From Hyphomicrobiales bacterium (GTDB lineage Bacteria > Pseudomonadota > Alphaproteobacteria > Rhizobiales > JAJFHR01): 35,298 bases of DNA. The stretch's first letter is position 1. Every line of letters begins with the position of its first letter. Location: the NCBI GenBank assembly GCA_021775475.1, contig JAJFHS010000025.1, positions 1 to 35,298 on the forward strand. The letters are read 5' to 3'. Positions 16,598 to 25,200 of the stretch are shown here, piece after piece. Below the pieces are notes generated by a model. It did not search any database and was not told the DNA's origin. It saw only the letters and a list, made by a program, of their open reading frames with translations. The translations under genes were made by a program, and so were the position numbers.

Positions 16598-17662
16598 TTG
16601 TTTGACGTGCAGCTGAAACTCCTACTACCTGTTCTTGACGGACTTACCGCATCTGTTTTTGTCCTTGATGCAGAGCGGCGGGTATTGCTGGTCAATGAGG
16701 CCGGGAAAGCGTTGTTTGGCAGCGCATTGATTGGTGCTGACTTTGTCCAAACGGTGAGAAACCCGCAGTGCTTGAAAGCTATCAGCAAGGTGTTGGAAGG
16801 CGCCAAGAAAGCAGAGCTTGTCATCACTTTGCGTAAGCCGGTGCGCACGACTTATCAGGTTACGGTCACCAGGCTTGGATCCAAAGAGTTTTCAGCCGAA
16901 AAGGATCAACCACGTGCTGTCATCAGCCTTGAAAACATTTCTCATGTTTTTGAAGCAGAACAGATGCGCAGCGAGTTTGTGGCAAATGTCAGTCATGAAT
17001 TGCGCTCACCTCTCACAGCACTGAATGGTTTTATCGAAACTTTAAAAGGAGCGGCAAAGGATGATAATATCGCCCGTGAACGTTTTCTTGGAATTATGGA
17101 GCGCGAAGCCAAGCGTATGAATCGACTAATAGGAGATTTGCTTTCTCTGTCAAAGGTTGAAGCAGATGCTCATATTCGCCCTGAACAGCAGGTTGAAATT
17201 TTGACCGTTATCAAACAGGTTCTCAGCGTTCTCGAACCTCTTGCCAAAAAAGAATGTGTAGATGTTCAGTTGAATATTCCAGCAGGCATTGAAGAGATGG
17301 TGCCCGGTGATGTTGATCAGTTACAGCAGGTTTTTGTCAATCTGTTGGAAAATGCGATAAAATACGGCGGGTCCGGTGGTTTGATAACGATTGCTGTTTC
17401 TGAAAAAGACAGTACTGCCGGTGTGCCTGGCCCAGTCATACAAGTTGATATTATTGATCGTGGTGCAGGCATTAAGAGCGAACATATTCCCCGCCTGACA
17501 GAACGGTTTTATCGTGTCGACAAAGGCCGTTCGCGCGAGAAAGGCGGCACCGGGCTTGGGTTGGCCATCGTCAAACACATTCTGGCCCGCCACCGTGGTC
17601 GCTTGAATGTGACCAGTGAAATCGGCAAGGGAAGCACTTTTACGGTTTGCCTGCCGCGCTGA
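16598..17662 (+). CDS. phoR: PhoR-type phosphate sensor histidine kinase, no membrane segment
   Basis: 354 aa. Residues ~8-115 form a PAS-like domain, ~122-185 the HisKA domain with the phospho-acceptor in NVSHELRSPL (His133), and ~230-352 the HATPase domain (NLLENAIKYGG, IIDRGAGIK, GGTGLGLAIVKHI). The only starts in frame are TTG 16598 or GTG 16607; a TGA closes the frame at 16562-16564. Usual alphaproteobacterial PhoR carries one or two N-terminal membrane helices before the PAS domain, which are absent. The gene next to it is a broken ATPase, so 5' truncation is plausible. Downstream pst-phoU-phoB genes fix the assignment. It phosphorylates PhoB. Confidence 0.85.
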   Translation: MFDVQLKLLLPVLDGLTASVFVLDAERRVLLVNEAGKALFGSALIGADFVQTVRNPQCLKAISKVLEGAKKAELVITLRKPVRTTYQVTVTRLGSKEFSAEKDQPRAVISLENISHVFEAEQMRSEFVANVSHELRSPLTALNGFIETLKGAAKDDNIARERFLGIMEREAKRMNRLIGDLLSLSKVEADAHIRPEQQVEILTVIKQVLSVLEPLAKKECVDVQLNIPAGIEEMVPGDVDQLQQVFVNLLENAIKYGGSGGLITIAVSEKDSTAGVPGPVIQVDIIDRGAGIKSEHIPRLTERFYRVDKGRSREKGGTGLGLAIVKHILARHRGRLNVTSEIGKGSTFTVCLPR

Positions 17663-17677
17663 TTGCACCAATCAATA

Positions 17678-17706
17678 CTGTCATCAAACTGTTACATAAG
17701 TGTCAT
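17678..17706 (+). promoter_or_regulatory. Pho box (three 7-bp repeats) upstream of pstS
   Basis: CTGTCAT (17678-17684), CTGTTAC (17689-17695) and GTGTCAT (17700-17706) are direct repeats with an exact 11-bp period and AT-rich 4-bp spacers. This matches the PhoB-binding consensus with an extra half-site. A CATATG (17715-17720) lies at -10 distance. The array begins 15 bp after the phoR stop and 84 bp before the pstS ATG. Confidence 0.88.
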
Positions 17707-17789
17707 ACCACCTTCATATGCAGCACTTAATCAGGTGCCCATCGATTGTCATCCGGACAACTGAAATTGGATATAGAAGGAAATTTTGC

Positions 17790-18833
17790 ATGTATAAAAA
17801 AACTCTTATTGCTGGGTTGCTGCTCAGTTCAACAATTCTTGCTGCAGGTTCAAATGTTGCATTTGCCCGCGAACAGATCCGCATTGTCGGCTCCTCAACA
17901 GTTTTCCCGTTTGCCACAACAGTTGCTGAACGTTTTGGCAAAACCACTGAATTCAAAACGCCGATTGTTGAAAGTACGGGATCCGGTGGTGGTTTGAAAC
18001 TGTTCTGCTCAGGCGATGGTGAAAATGATCCCGACATCACTAATGCATCGCGTCGTATCAAAACTTCAGAAGTTAAAAAATGTGCCGCTAACGGCATCAC
18101 TGACATTGTCGAAGTCAAGATCGGATATGACGGCATTGTACTGGCCAACTCGAAAAAGGCAAAAGCGCTGGAATTAACATTGAAGGATGTGTTCCTGGCG
18201 CTGGCCAAAAACGTGCCGGACGGAGACGGCAAAACCAAAGCCAATTCTTACAAAACCTGGAGCGATGTTAATCCGGCGCTGCCCAATGTAAAAATTGAAG
18301 TGATGGGTCCACCGCCAACCTCTGGCACGCGCGATGCCTTTGTTGAACTGGCCATGGAGGGTGGGTGCAAATCATTCAAATGGATCAAGGCTCTCAAGAA
18401 AAAAGACAAAAAGGCCTACAAGGCTTTGTGTCAGACAATACGCGAAGATGGTGCTTTTATTGAAGCTGGTGAAAACGACAATCTGATTGTTCAAAAGCTC
18501 AATGCTAATCCTTCGGCATTTGGCGTTTTTGGATTTAGTTTCCTTGATCAAAACACCGACACCATTCAGGGCAGCAAAATCAATGGCGTTGAGCCTGATT
18601 TTGATCAGATTTCAGACGGAAGCTATCCGGTTTCACGCTCGCTCTATTTCTATGTCAAAAAGAGCCGCATTGGAAAAACCGCAGGGATTACGGAATATCT
18701 GGCCGAGTTTGCCAATGACAAAGCCTGGGGACCAGAGGGCTATCTGGCTGACAAGGGTCTGATCCCGATGTCTGAAAAAGAACGTAAAGATTGGGCGGCA
18801 AAGGTCAAAGGCCTGCAAAACCTGTCCATGTAA
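17790..18833 (+). CDS. pstS: Phosphate ABC transporter substrate-binding protein PstS
   Basis: 347 aa from the ATG at 17790, chosen for its AGAAGGAAA ribosome site and the clean signal peptide that follows (KKTLIAGLLLSSTILAAGSN then VAFA). The N-terminal phosphate-binding loop IVGSSTVFPFA (~34-44), STGSGGGLKLFC (~67) and GPPPTSGTRDAFVELA (~170) contact phosphate. The periplasmic protein hands phosphate to PstCAB. It is preceded by the three-repeat Pho box and followed by a hairpin that may raise pstS transcript over the rest. It belongs to the ~350-aa type frequent in alphaproteobacteria. Confidence 0.93.
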   Translation: MYKKTLIAGLLLSSTILAAGSNVAFAREQIRIVGSSTVFPFATTVAERFGKTTEFKTPIVESTGSGGGLKLFCSGDGENDPDITNASRRIKTSEVKKCAANGITDIVEVKIGYDGIVLANSKKAKALELTLKDVFLALAKNVPDGDGKTKANSYKTWSDVNPALPNVKIEVMGPPPTSGTRDAFVELAMEGGCKSFKWIKALKKKDKKAYKALCQTIREDGAFIEAGENDNLIVQKLNANPSAFGVFGFSFLDQNTDTIQGSKINGVEPDFDQISDGSYPVSRSLYFYVKKSRIGKTAGITEYLAEFANDKAWGPEGYLADKGLIPMSEKERKDWAAKVKGLQNLSM

Positions 18834-18842
18834 GACACCGGG

Positions 18843-18876
18843 CGGCAAGCATCTTTTAGGTGCTTGCCGTTCGTTT
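18843..18876 (+). terminator. Attenuating hairpin between pstS and pstC
   Basis: CGGCAAGCA (18843-18851) pairs with TGCTTGCCG (18861-18869); the stem can extend by two more pairs, and TTCGTTTT follows. It lies 10 nt after the pstS stop inside an operon, as expected for partial termination that yields more binding protein than permease. Confidence 0.75.
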
Positions 18877-18895
18877 TAATTGATTGCCAATAAAC

Positions 18896-19855
18896 ATGAC
18901 GACACACCAACGACTCTCACTGACGCGAACCATTCCCCTGAGAGCCAGAGTTTATGAAACTCTTGTCCACCTTCTGTTGTTGACCAGCTCGCTGGTCGCC
19001 GTGGGTGTTACCATAGGCATTGTGTTTTCACTGGCTTTTGAAGCGTTTGAATTTTTCAAACGTGTCCCGGTTGAAGATTTTCTGTTTGGCCTTGAATGGA
19101 GCCCGCAAACAGCGATCAGAGAGGACCAGGTTGGCGCGCAAGGCAGTTTTGGCGCGGTGCCGCTGATTACCGGCACCTTGCTGATCAGCGCCATTGCCAT
19201 GATTGTTGCCACACCATTGGGGCTGGCGTCAGCGGTATACTTATCTGAATATGCCGGGCCGCGAACCCGCGCTGTTGTTAAACCGGTGCTGGAAATTCTG
19301 GCCGGTATTCCCACCGTTGTTTACGGATTTTTTGCCGCATTGGTCATCGCGCCATTCATCCGCATGGCTGGCACCAGTGCGGGTCTGGAGGTTGCCTCCG
19401 AAAGTGCGCTTGCCGCTGGTCTGGCCATGGGCATTATGATTGTGCCGCTGATCTCGTCTTTGTCTGATGACGTAATTAATGCGGTGCCTCAGGCCTTGCG
19501 TGATGCGTCTTACGGACTAGGGGCAACACAATCAGAAACCATTCGCAAGGTTATTTTACCTGCCGCCATCTCGGGCATTGCCGGTAGCCTTTTGCTGGCG
19601 GCTTCAACCGCTATCGGTGAAACCATGATTGTTGTCATGGCCGCAGGTCTTGCCGCCAACCTTAGTGCTAATCCGCTAGAGGCGGTGACCACAATAACGG
19701 TTCAAATTGTTTCCCTGCTTACCGGGGACCAGGAATTTGACAGCGCAAAAACCTTATCCGCTTTTGCCCTTGGCTTGTTGTTGTTCTTTGTCACCCTGGC
19801 TTTGAACGTCGCTGCCCAAAGGATTGTCAAACATTACCGGGAACAATATGACTGA
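18896..19855 (+). CDS. pstC: Phosphate ABC transporter permease PstC
   Basis: 319 aa from ATG 18896 (a TTG at 18884 is also in frame; no strong ribosome site). Six membrane helices are expected, and the permease signature QALRDASYGLGATQSETIRK (~198-217) is the EAA loop that contacts PstB. The length equals the E. coli protein, whereas many alphaproteobacterial PstC have a ~150-residue N-terminal extension that is absent here. Its end overlaps the pstA start by 8 nt (ATGACTGA). Confidence 0.9.
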   Translation: MTTHQRLSLTRTIPLRARVYETLVHLLLLTSSLVAVGVTIGIVFSLAFEAFEFFKRVPVEDFLFGLEWSPQTAIREDQVGAQGSFGAVPLITGTLLISAIAMIVATPLGLASAVYLSEYAGPRTRAVVKPVLEILAGIPTVVYGFFAALVIAPFIRMAGTSAGLEVASESALAAGLAMGIMIVPLISSLSDDVINAVPQALRDASYGLGATQSETIRKVILPAAISGIAGSLLLAASTAIGETMIVVMAAGLAANLSANPLEAVTTITVQIVSLLTGDQEFDSAKTLSAFALGLLLFFVTLALNVAAQRIVKHYREQYD

Positions 19856-21107
19856 CACTTTCACCAAACGCACACCACATCTGGCACGCCGCCATGCACG
19901 TGAAATACGCTTTCAGTGGCTCGGCAAAATAGCCATTTCGATTGCTGTCGGGTTTTTGCTGATCATGGTTGGAACAATTAGCTGGATGGGGGCTGGTGCT
20001 CTCAAACAGACACAGATTTCGCTGCAGGTTTATTTGGATCCCCAGGAGATTGACACCAGCGCAGTGGAAAAGGCTGATTATGGTGCGATGGTGAAGACGG
20101 CTTTGCGTGCAACGTTTCCAGAGGTAAAAAAACGCCGCGACACGCGCAAATTATACAAGCTGCTGAGTTCGCAGGCGGCCTTTGGTCTGCAGCGCCAGAT
20201 CAAGGAAAATCCGGACCTGATTGGTCAGACAAAGAGTGTCTGGTTCATCGCCTCCGATGATGTTGACATGTTCTTTAAGGCAAACATCACCGTTGACACC
20301 AACGGGAATGCCGGCAAGCTGGATGAAAAACAAGTGCAGTGGTTGGCCACCCTTGACAAATCAGGCGCTGTGAGAAGCCGGTTTAACACAGGTTTTTTTC
20401 TTTCCGGTGATTCGCGTGAGCCCGAACTGGCTGGCATTTTAAGCGCCTTTGCCGGCACAACTCTAACCCTTTTTGTCTGTTTTCTCCTGTCCTTTCCCAT
20501 TGGAATACTGGCGGCTGTTTATCTGGAGGAATTCATCCCGGAAAATCGCTGGAGTGATCTGATTGAAGTTAATATCAACAACCTGGCCGCTGTGCCATCG
20601 ATTGTATTTGGACTGCTCGGGCTGGCAGTATTTCTCAACGCATTTGATCTGCCAAGGTCATCGCCGCTGGTTGGCGGTATGGTGCTGGCATTAATGACAT
20701 TGCCAACAATTATCATCGCCTCGCGCTCAGCTTTGCGTTCCGTGCCGCCCTCAATACGCGAGGCAGCCCTTGGTATCGGTGCAACCAGAACCCAGATGGT
20801 TTTTCATCACGTCGCACCACTGGCCATGTCGGGCATGCTCACGGGCACCATAATCGGGATGGCCCGCGCACTGGGAGAAACAGCACCCTTGCTGATGATT
20901 GGCATGGTGGCTTTTATTGTCGATACGCCAACGTCCATCCTGCAACCGGCAACGGCGTTGCCGGTACAGATTTTCCTGTGGGCAGATAGTCCGGAGCGTG
21001 GGTTTCTGGAAAAGACTTCGGCAGCAATTATCGTTTTAATAGCATTTCTGATTGCCATGAACCTCATTGCCATCATCTTGCGCAATAAATACCGGCAAAG
21101 GTTTTAA
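19848..21107 (+). CDS. pstA: Phosphate ABC transporter permease PstA
   Basis: 419 aa from ATG 19848, with GGGAAC before it. The first membrane helix at ~27-50 is followed by a ~150-residue extracytoplasmic insertion (about 55-190) not found in E. coli PstA but usual in alphaproteobacteria. Five more helices follow, with the EAA-loop [18 protein letters not shown] (~303-320). It pairs with PstC to form the channel energised by PstB. Start and stop are coupled to pstC and pstB (1-bp gap). Confidence 0.92.
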   Translation: MTDTFTKRTPHLARRHAREIRFQWLGKIAISIAVGFLLIMVGTISWMGAGALKQTQISLQVYLDPQEIDTSAVEKADYGAMVKTALRATFPEVKKRRDTRKLYKLLSSQAAFGLQRQIKENPDLIGQTKSVWFIASDDVDMFFKANITVDTNGNAGKLDEKQVQWLATLDKSGAVRSRFNTGFFLSGDSREPELAGILSAFAGTTLTLFVCFLLSFPIGILAAVYLEEFIPENRWSDLIEVNINNLAAVPSIVFGLLGLAVFLNAFDLPRSSPLVGGMVLALMTLPTIIIASRSALRSVPPSIREAALGIGATRTQMVFHHVAPLAMSGMLTGTIIGMARALGETAPLLMIGMVAFIVDTPTSILQPATALPVQIFLWADSPERGFLEKTSAAIIVLIAFLIAMNLIAIILRNKYRQRF

Positions 21108-21108
21108 T

Positions 21109-21912
21109 ATGACATTGGCAGTATCCACATCGGTAGAGCCTGAAACACAGATCGATCAGGTCATCGTCAAGGCCAGCGACATCAACGTCTTTTATGGTGA
21201 CAAGCAGGCGCTCTACACTGTTTCACTGCACGTTCCCCAAAACAAGGTCACGGCTTTGATCGGGCCCTCAGGGTGCGGCAAGACCACCTTTTTGAAGTGC
21301 ATCAACCGGATGAATGATCTGATTGATATTTGCCGGGTTGAAGGTGAGATTCTTGTTGGTGATCAGGATATTTATGCCCCTGCTGTCGATGTTGTCGCCT
21401 TGCGCGCCCATATCGGCATGGTTTTTCAAAAACCCAATCCGTTCCCCAAGTCAATTTTTGATAATGTCGCCTATGGCTTGCGTATCCACAATATCGCCAC
21501 ATCCAAAACCGAACTTGCCGATCGGGTGGAAAGTTCCCTGCGCAGCGCGGCACTCTGGGAGGAGGTCAAGGATCGGTTGGATCAGCCGGGCACCAGCCTG
21601 TCAGGGGGGCAACAACAACGCTTATGTATTGCCCGGGCGATTGCCATTCAGCCAAAAATCATCCTGATGGATGAACCCGCCTCAGCCCTTGATCCGATTG
21701 CCACAGCGAAAATCGAAGAACTGATTGACGATCTGCGCCAAAACTACACCATCATCATCGTCACCCATTCGATGCAACAAGCGGCGCGGGTTTCTCAATA
21801 CACGGCTTTTTTTCATATGGGCGAGTTGGTTGAGCATGGTAAAACAAAATCAATATTTACCGCGCCAAATGATGAGCGCACCCAAAATTATATAACCGGC
21901 CGTATTGGTTAA
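21109..21912 (+). CDS. pstB: Phosphate ABC transporter ATP-binding protein PstB
   Basis: 267 aa from ATG 21109 with AAAGG as ribosome site. Walker [10 protein letters not shown] (~52-60), Q-loop [13 protein letters not shown] (characteristic of PstB), ABC signature [14 protein letters not shown] (~163), Walker [14 protein letters not shown] and the switch His in [12 protein letters not shown] are all present. It powers phosphate import through PstCA and relays transport status to PhoR with PhoU. Confidence 0.95.
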   Translation: MTLAVSTSVEPETQIDQVIVKASDINVFYGDKQALYTVSLHVPQNKVTALIGPSGCGKTTFLKCINRMNDLIDICRVEGEILVGDQDIYAPAVDVVALRAHIGMVFQKPNPFPKSIFDNVAYGLRIHNIATSKTELADRVESSLRSAALWEEVKDRLDQPGTSLSGGQQQRLCIARAIAIQPKIILMDEPASALDPIATAKIEELIDDLRQNYTIIIVTHSMQQAARVSQYTAFFHMGELVEHGKTKSIFTAPNDERTQNYITGRIG

Positions 21913-21924
21913 AGGATTTACATA

Positions 21925-22647
21925 ATGGAAAACCTGCACATTGTTCATGCCTTTGATCGCGATCTCGAAAAAATCAAGGGCCTGTTGCTGGAGATGGGCG
22001 GGCTGGTTGAAACCCAGTTGAATGATGCCATAACAGCACTGGTAAATCGCGATTCAAAACTCGGCAAGCAGGTCAAGAAAAGTGACAAGCCGATCAACCG
22101 GCTTGAACAGGAAATCAATGAAAAGGCAGTGCGGCTTTTAGCTCTTCGCCAGCCTATGGCCGGAGATTTACGCATTATTGTGGCGGTAATGAAAGCGGCA
22201 GCAAACCTTGAGCGCATCGGTGATTACGCCAAAAACATTGCCAAGCGAACCGGCGTTGTGGTCACGAGCCCGCCGGTTGGGTCAGTGGCAAACACCTTAA
22301 AAAGAATGAATAATCTGGTCACTGATATGATCAACGATGTTCTAGATGCCTTTATCGGGCGTGATATCGAAGGTGCCGAAGATGTTCGTCTTCGCGATGA
22401 AGAAGTTGACCTCATGCACAACTCCCTGTTTCGTGAGTTATTGACCTACATGATGGAAGATGCACGCAATATCAGCCCGTCCATGCATTTGCTGTTTATT
22501 GCCAAGAATATCGAACGTTGCGGTGATCATACAGCGCAAATTGCTGAACAGGTTCATTATATGGTGTCAGGCTCGCTGCCTGAAGAAAAACGGCCCAAGA
22601 GTGATAAAACCAGTACGATGACGCTCGAAGTGGATGAAGACAAATGA
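21925..22647 (+). CDS. phoU: Phosphate signalling protein PhoU
   Basis: 240 aa with two PhoU three-helix repeats. Family motifs are ERIGDYAKNIAKR (~94) and ERCGDHTAQIAEQVHYMV (~194), the E/DXXXD-type metal sites of each repeat. A good ribosome site (AAAGGA) precedes the ATG. It lies 12 bp after pstB and overlaps phoB by 4 nt. It represses the Pho response when phosphate is ample by linking PstB to PhoR. Confidence 0.93.
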   Translation: MENLHIVHAFDRDLEKIKGLLLEMGGLVETQLNDAITALVNRDSKLGKQVKKSDKPINRLEQEINEKAVRLLALRQPMAGDLRIIVAVMKAAANLERIGDYAKNIAKRTGVVVTSPPVGSVANTLKRMNNLVTDMINDVLDAFIGRDIEGAEDVRLRDEEVDLMHNSLFRELLTYMMEDARNISPSMHLLFIAKNIERCGDHTAQIAEQVHYMVSGSLPEEKRPKSDKTSTMTLEVDEDK

Positions 22648-23342
22648 GTGCTGAAACTGCACCCCACATTCTGGTTATCGAAGATGAACCAGCCCAGATG
22701 GAGTTAATCAGATATAATCTGGAGGCGCAGGGATTTCAGGTCACGCAAGCCGGTAATGGTGAAGATGGGCTGATACATATGGAAGAAATCCTGCCCGATC
22801 TGGTTGTGCTCGACTGGATGTTGCCCGGTGTTTCAGGCATTGAAGTCTGCCGCCAGATCAAAAGACAAAAACACACCCGCAAGGTGGCGGTGATCATGTT
22901 GACCGCTCGCGGGGAAGAAGCTGATCGCATCCGCGGCCTTGATACCGGTGCCGATGATTATGTGGTGAAGCCGTATTCGGTTGACGAATTGATTGCGCGC
23001 GTCCGCGCCCTATTGCGCCGCACCCGCCCGGCAGGCGTCGGGGAAAACCTCATCGTCGGTGATCTCGCACTTGATAGTGAACAACACAAAGTCACCCGAA
23101 ATGGCACGCCGGTCAAACTGGGTCCAACTGAATTTCGGTTGCTGGCAACTTTCATGGAAAGCCCCAAGCGGGTCTGGAGCAGAGATCGCCTGCTTGACCG
23201 CGTCTGGGGCATGGATTGCGATGTCGATTACCGAACCATCGATGTTCACATCGGTCGTCTTCGCAAGGCACTGAAACAATCAGGAATGCCTGATCCGATC
23301 AGAACTGTTCGCGGCACAGGTTATTCCCTGGACACGGAGTGA
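22644..23342 (+). CDS. phoB: Phosphate regulon response regulator PhoB
   Basis: 232 aa. The receiver domain carries the acidic pair ED (13-14), phospho-acceptor Asp57 in LVVLDWMLPG and Lys in VVKPYS (~107). The C-terminal winged helix (~135-230) contains PTEFRLLATFMESPKRVWSR and the recognition-helix region DVHIGRLRKALKQ. Its ATG overlaps the phoU stop (ATGA). It would bind the Pho box before pstS. The Mu-like prophage begins 100 bp downstream. Confidence 0.94.
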   Translation: MSAETAPHILVIEDEPAQMELIRYNLEAQGFQVTQAGNGEDGLIHMEEILPDLVVLDWMLPGVSGIEVCRQIKRQKHTRKVAVIMLTARGEEADRIRGLDTGADDYVVKPYSVDELIARVRALLRRTRPAGVGENLIVGDLALDSEQHKVTRNGTPVKLGPTEFRLLATFMESPKRVWSRDRLLDRVWGMDCDVDYRTIDVHIGRLRKALKQSGMPDPIRTVRGTGYSLDTE

Positions 23343-23441
23343 TTTGATTTGAAATCAAACACAACTGAAACAAAGGCGTTTTCAAATACCGGATTATGAT
23401 CCTCAACGACCGATACCGGCACCCAGCAACTTTCAGGCACG

Positions 23442-23597
23442 TGTAGGGGGGTGATATCTTCTGGACAAAGGTAATGATTGGAAAAGAAACAAAAAATGGC
23501 GATTTTATGGGGGAAGTGTTCATCATACAAAAATTCGGCTTTTAGACATTTACCGAAAAAATATTACAAATACGCGCGATCTTTTAGACAAAGTTGC
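23442..23597 (+). repeat. Prophage left end with three transposase-site-like repeats
   Basis: The decamer CTTYTRGACA appears at 23458-23467 (CTTCTGGACA), 23539-23548 (CTTTTAGACA) and 23581-23590 (CTTTTAGACA), all in the same orientation. The innermost copy extends to a 24-nt match (23574-23597) with the right end (30220-30243, inverted), with only two differences. Spacings of 81 and 42 bp resemble the L1-L2-L3 layout of Mu. The rest of 23343-23903 has no gene. Confidence 0.8.
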
Positions 23598-23761
23598 CTG
23601 TTAATATCCTATTTGTTCTGCCAAACCCTTTGACATGAACACATTTCACCTAAACCCCGCTCATGCGGGCATTATTGCACTCTGGAAGCGTTAGTAGGAT
23701 ATTCTGAGATGGGTTATCTAACGGTCAAAATCATGCTGTAACAGCCACTAAAATCAGATGT

Positions 23762-23889
23762 AAGGTCGGCACTGAGATCGGTAGTTTGTGCCGACCTTGG
23801 CTAAAAAGTGCCGACCTAGATTTTATTGTTGTATTACAATTAATTACAACAAAATTTCTTACAACATCCAAATCGCAAGGTCGGCACTT
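23762..23889. repeat. Four AGGTCGGCAC repeats in alternating orientation
   Basis: AAGGTCGGCACT at 23762-23773 (plus), GTGCCGACCTT at 23788-23798 (inverted), AGTGCCGACCTA at 23807-23818 (inverted) and AAGGTCGGCACTT at 23877-23889 (plus). The first two make an 11-bp stem. Between copies 3 and 4 lies an AT-rich inverted pair TTGTTGTA (23827-23834) / TTACAACAA (~23844). They lie between the left-end sites and the repressor stop. They may be extra transposase or regulator sites, or hairpins ending repressor transcription. Confidence 0.7.
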
Positions 23890-23903
23890 CAGAAACCCGC
23901 AAA

Positions 23904-24554
23904 TCAGGGTGTGTGGCCGATCCAGCGAACACGGCCAATAATACGAAAATGTTCCAGGTCGCTTTTTGAAAGTATCTGTGGCGAATATAAATTGTTGTCG
24001 CTCACAATCTCGATTTCACCACCGACCATAAAGCGCAATCGTTTGATGCGTGCAAATTCATCCTGGATATAAGCGAATAGACCATCAACTTTTGCTTCAT
24101 CGCTTTTGTCGACAAGAACTAAAGCGCCATCTGAGATTGTAGGCAACATACTGTCACCGGTCGCTTCCAGAATTACCAAATCTTCAATTGATGAACGACT
24201 GAGCTTTTTTTGTAGAAATTCTCTTGTAAATGGAATGTGATCCAATGGTGTTGTGTTGTCTTCATTTAATCGGCCATCACCGGCTGACAGATGTACATCG
24301 TAACGAGGGATTTGGACTGTAGTCTCTTTGTTAAGGTTAGTCGCACCCGGTATTTTTAATCCAACTAACCAATCAATGGACCTACCTGTTTCTTCGCACA
24401 ATTCTGTAATAGCAAATAGAGGCGGACGTGACTTGCCGTCACGCCACCTAGCAATTTGCTCGGGGGTAACATCAAGAATTTCTGCGGCTCGTTTTAGGCT
24501 TCCAATATCACCCAATACGACAGAAAAGCGTTTTTTAAATAATTCATCACGCAT
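23904..24554 (-). CDS. Phage repressor, XRE-type HTH plus S24 (LexA/CI) peptidase
   Basis: 216 aa. A helix-turn-helix is at ~17-45 (SLKRAAEILDVTPEQIARWR). The C-terminal S24 domain has the catalytic Ser135 in ATGDSMLPT and Lys171 in FARIKRL. An Ala91-Gly92 in LSAGDG is a candidate self-cleavage site. It is transcribed leftward from the operator region shared with ner, as the c repressor is in Mu. It would keep the prophage silent and may be inactivated on RecA activation. All expected catalytic residues are present, so immunity may still be active despite loss of the phage body. Confidence 0.88.
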   Translation of the reverse strand: MRDELFKKRFSVVLGDIGSLKRAAEILDVTPEQIARWRDGKSRPPLFAITELCEETGRSIDWLVGLKIPGATNLNKETTVQIPRYDVHLSAGDGRLNEDNTTPLDHIPFTREFLQKKLSRSSIEDLVILEATGDSMLPTISDGALVLVDKSDEAKVDGLFAYIQDEFARIKRLRFMVGGEIEIVSDNNLYSPQILSKSDLEHFRIIGRVRWIGHTP

Positions 24555-24570
24555 TTATTCGTAATCTCTA

Positions 24571-24599
24571 TTTACAATACGACATTTTTGTCGTATCAA
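24571..24599. promoter_or_regulatory. Early promoter with palindromic repressor operator
   Basis: TTTACA (24571-24576) and TATCAA (24594-24599) are 17 bp apart and form a rightward promoter toward ner. An 8+8 bp palindrome, ATACGACA / TGTCGTAT with TTTT between (24577-24596), fills the spacer and touches the -10. Read leftward, the same bases give TTGATA and TGTAAA, also 17 bp apart, toward the repressor gene. The operator thus sits between -35 and -10 of both directions. Confidence 0.7.
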
Positions 24600-24630
24600 T
24601 ATTCCCAACAAGGAAACCACGCATCAATAA

Positions 24631-24652
24631 AAAGCCGACTGCCATCGGCTTT
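24631..24652 (+). other. Hairpin in the ner leader
   Basis: AAAGCCGA (24631-24638) pairs with TCGGCTTT (24645-24652), loop CTGCCA, preceded by an A-run and followed by TTGTT. It lies 12 nt before the ner ATG and just ahead of the ribosome site GGAGA. It could attenuate early transcription or stabilise the mRNA 5' end. Confidence 0.5.
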
Positions 24653-24664
24653 GTTGGAGATACA

Positions 24665-24973
24665 ATGAACCACGATTGGGACAAGCATTCTATAAAGGCG
24701 GAAATTAATCGCCGAAATGAAACACTCGCTTCGCTCGAAAGACGTTACAGACTTAAACCAACCACTTTAAAAGTGGCCTTGGTTCGGCCTTTTCCAATGG
24801 CGGAAAAGGTGATTTCCAATTTTCTTAAAGTGCCAGTTAGTGTGCTTTTTGCCTATCGCAATGCTCCCAAATGTAAGCGGCGAACCTCTCAACAACCTGA
24901 TGTTAGCAGACTCGCACCAAAACGCAAAAGTCAAAAACGACATGCCGATTTTGGCATGGAGAACGTGGCATGA
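24665..24973 (+). CDS. ner: Ner-like phage DNA-binding regulator
   Basis: 102 aa. The first ~70 residues match the Ner/Nlp family: DWDKHSIKAEINRRNETLAS, LERRYRLKPTTLKVALVRPF and AEKVISNFLKVPVSVLFAYR, a helical DNA-binding fold. In Mu, Ner negatively regulates early transcription and the repressor promoter. The gene is the first rightward gene after the operator, with a GGAGAT ribosome site. The basic tail (~75-95, rich in Lys and Arg) is longer than in Mu Ner (75 aa). Confidence 0.85.
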   Translation: MNHDWDKHSIKAEINRRNETLASLERRYRLKPTTLKVALVRPFPMAEKVISNFLKVPVSVLFAYRNAPKCKRRTSQQPDVSRLAPKRKSQKRHADFGMENVA

Positions 24974-25200
24974 GCGGGGTCAAGGACAAAAATATCAGAG
25001 GTGCTGGCAGAAATACGTTTCCAAATGCACACGCTACTGTTTTCGCAATTTCATGTCCGGTGGAAATGCTGGCGCAGTTCCGGGTTTTGATACAGGCAGC
25101 ACTTTGCGGTCAACGGTCCTTCCGTGACCTAACAGATACTTTAGAAGCAACGCATTTGATTGCTCCTTCCTGTCAAGGCCTGCCGGGAGACGATCAATGA
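24970..25200 (+). CDS. Possible small early phage protein
   Basis: 76-aa frame whose ATG overlaps the ner stop (ATGA), the same coupling used elsewhere in this operon. No domain is recognised. It overlaps the 3' end of the reverse-strand gene 25034-25531 for 167 nt, so at most one of the two is strongly supported there. The ATGA overlap favours it; the composition of its second half looks like antisense of the other gene. Low confidence. Confidence 0.3.
   Translation: MSGVKDKNIRGAGRNTFPNAHATVFAISCPVEMLAQFRVLIQAALCGQRSFRDLTDTLEATHLIAPSCQGLPGDDQ

Noticed and set aside
23344..23360. TTTGATTT/AAATCAAA palindrome right after phoB as a terminator
   Set aside because: AT-only stem with a one-base loop and no T-run; not a credible terminator.
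23759..23773. TGTAAGGTCGGCAC as the prophage left terminus
   Set aside because: No matching inverted end or target duplication on the right; the TGTAG end at 23442 satisfies both.
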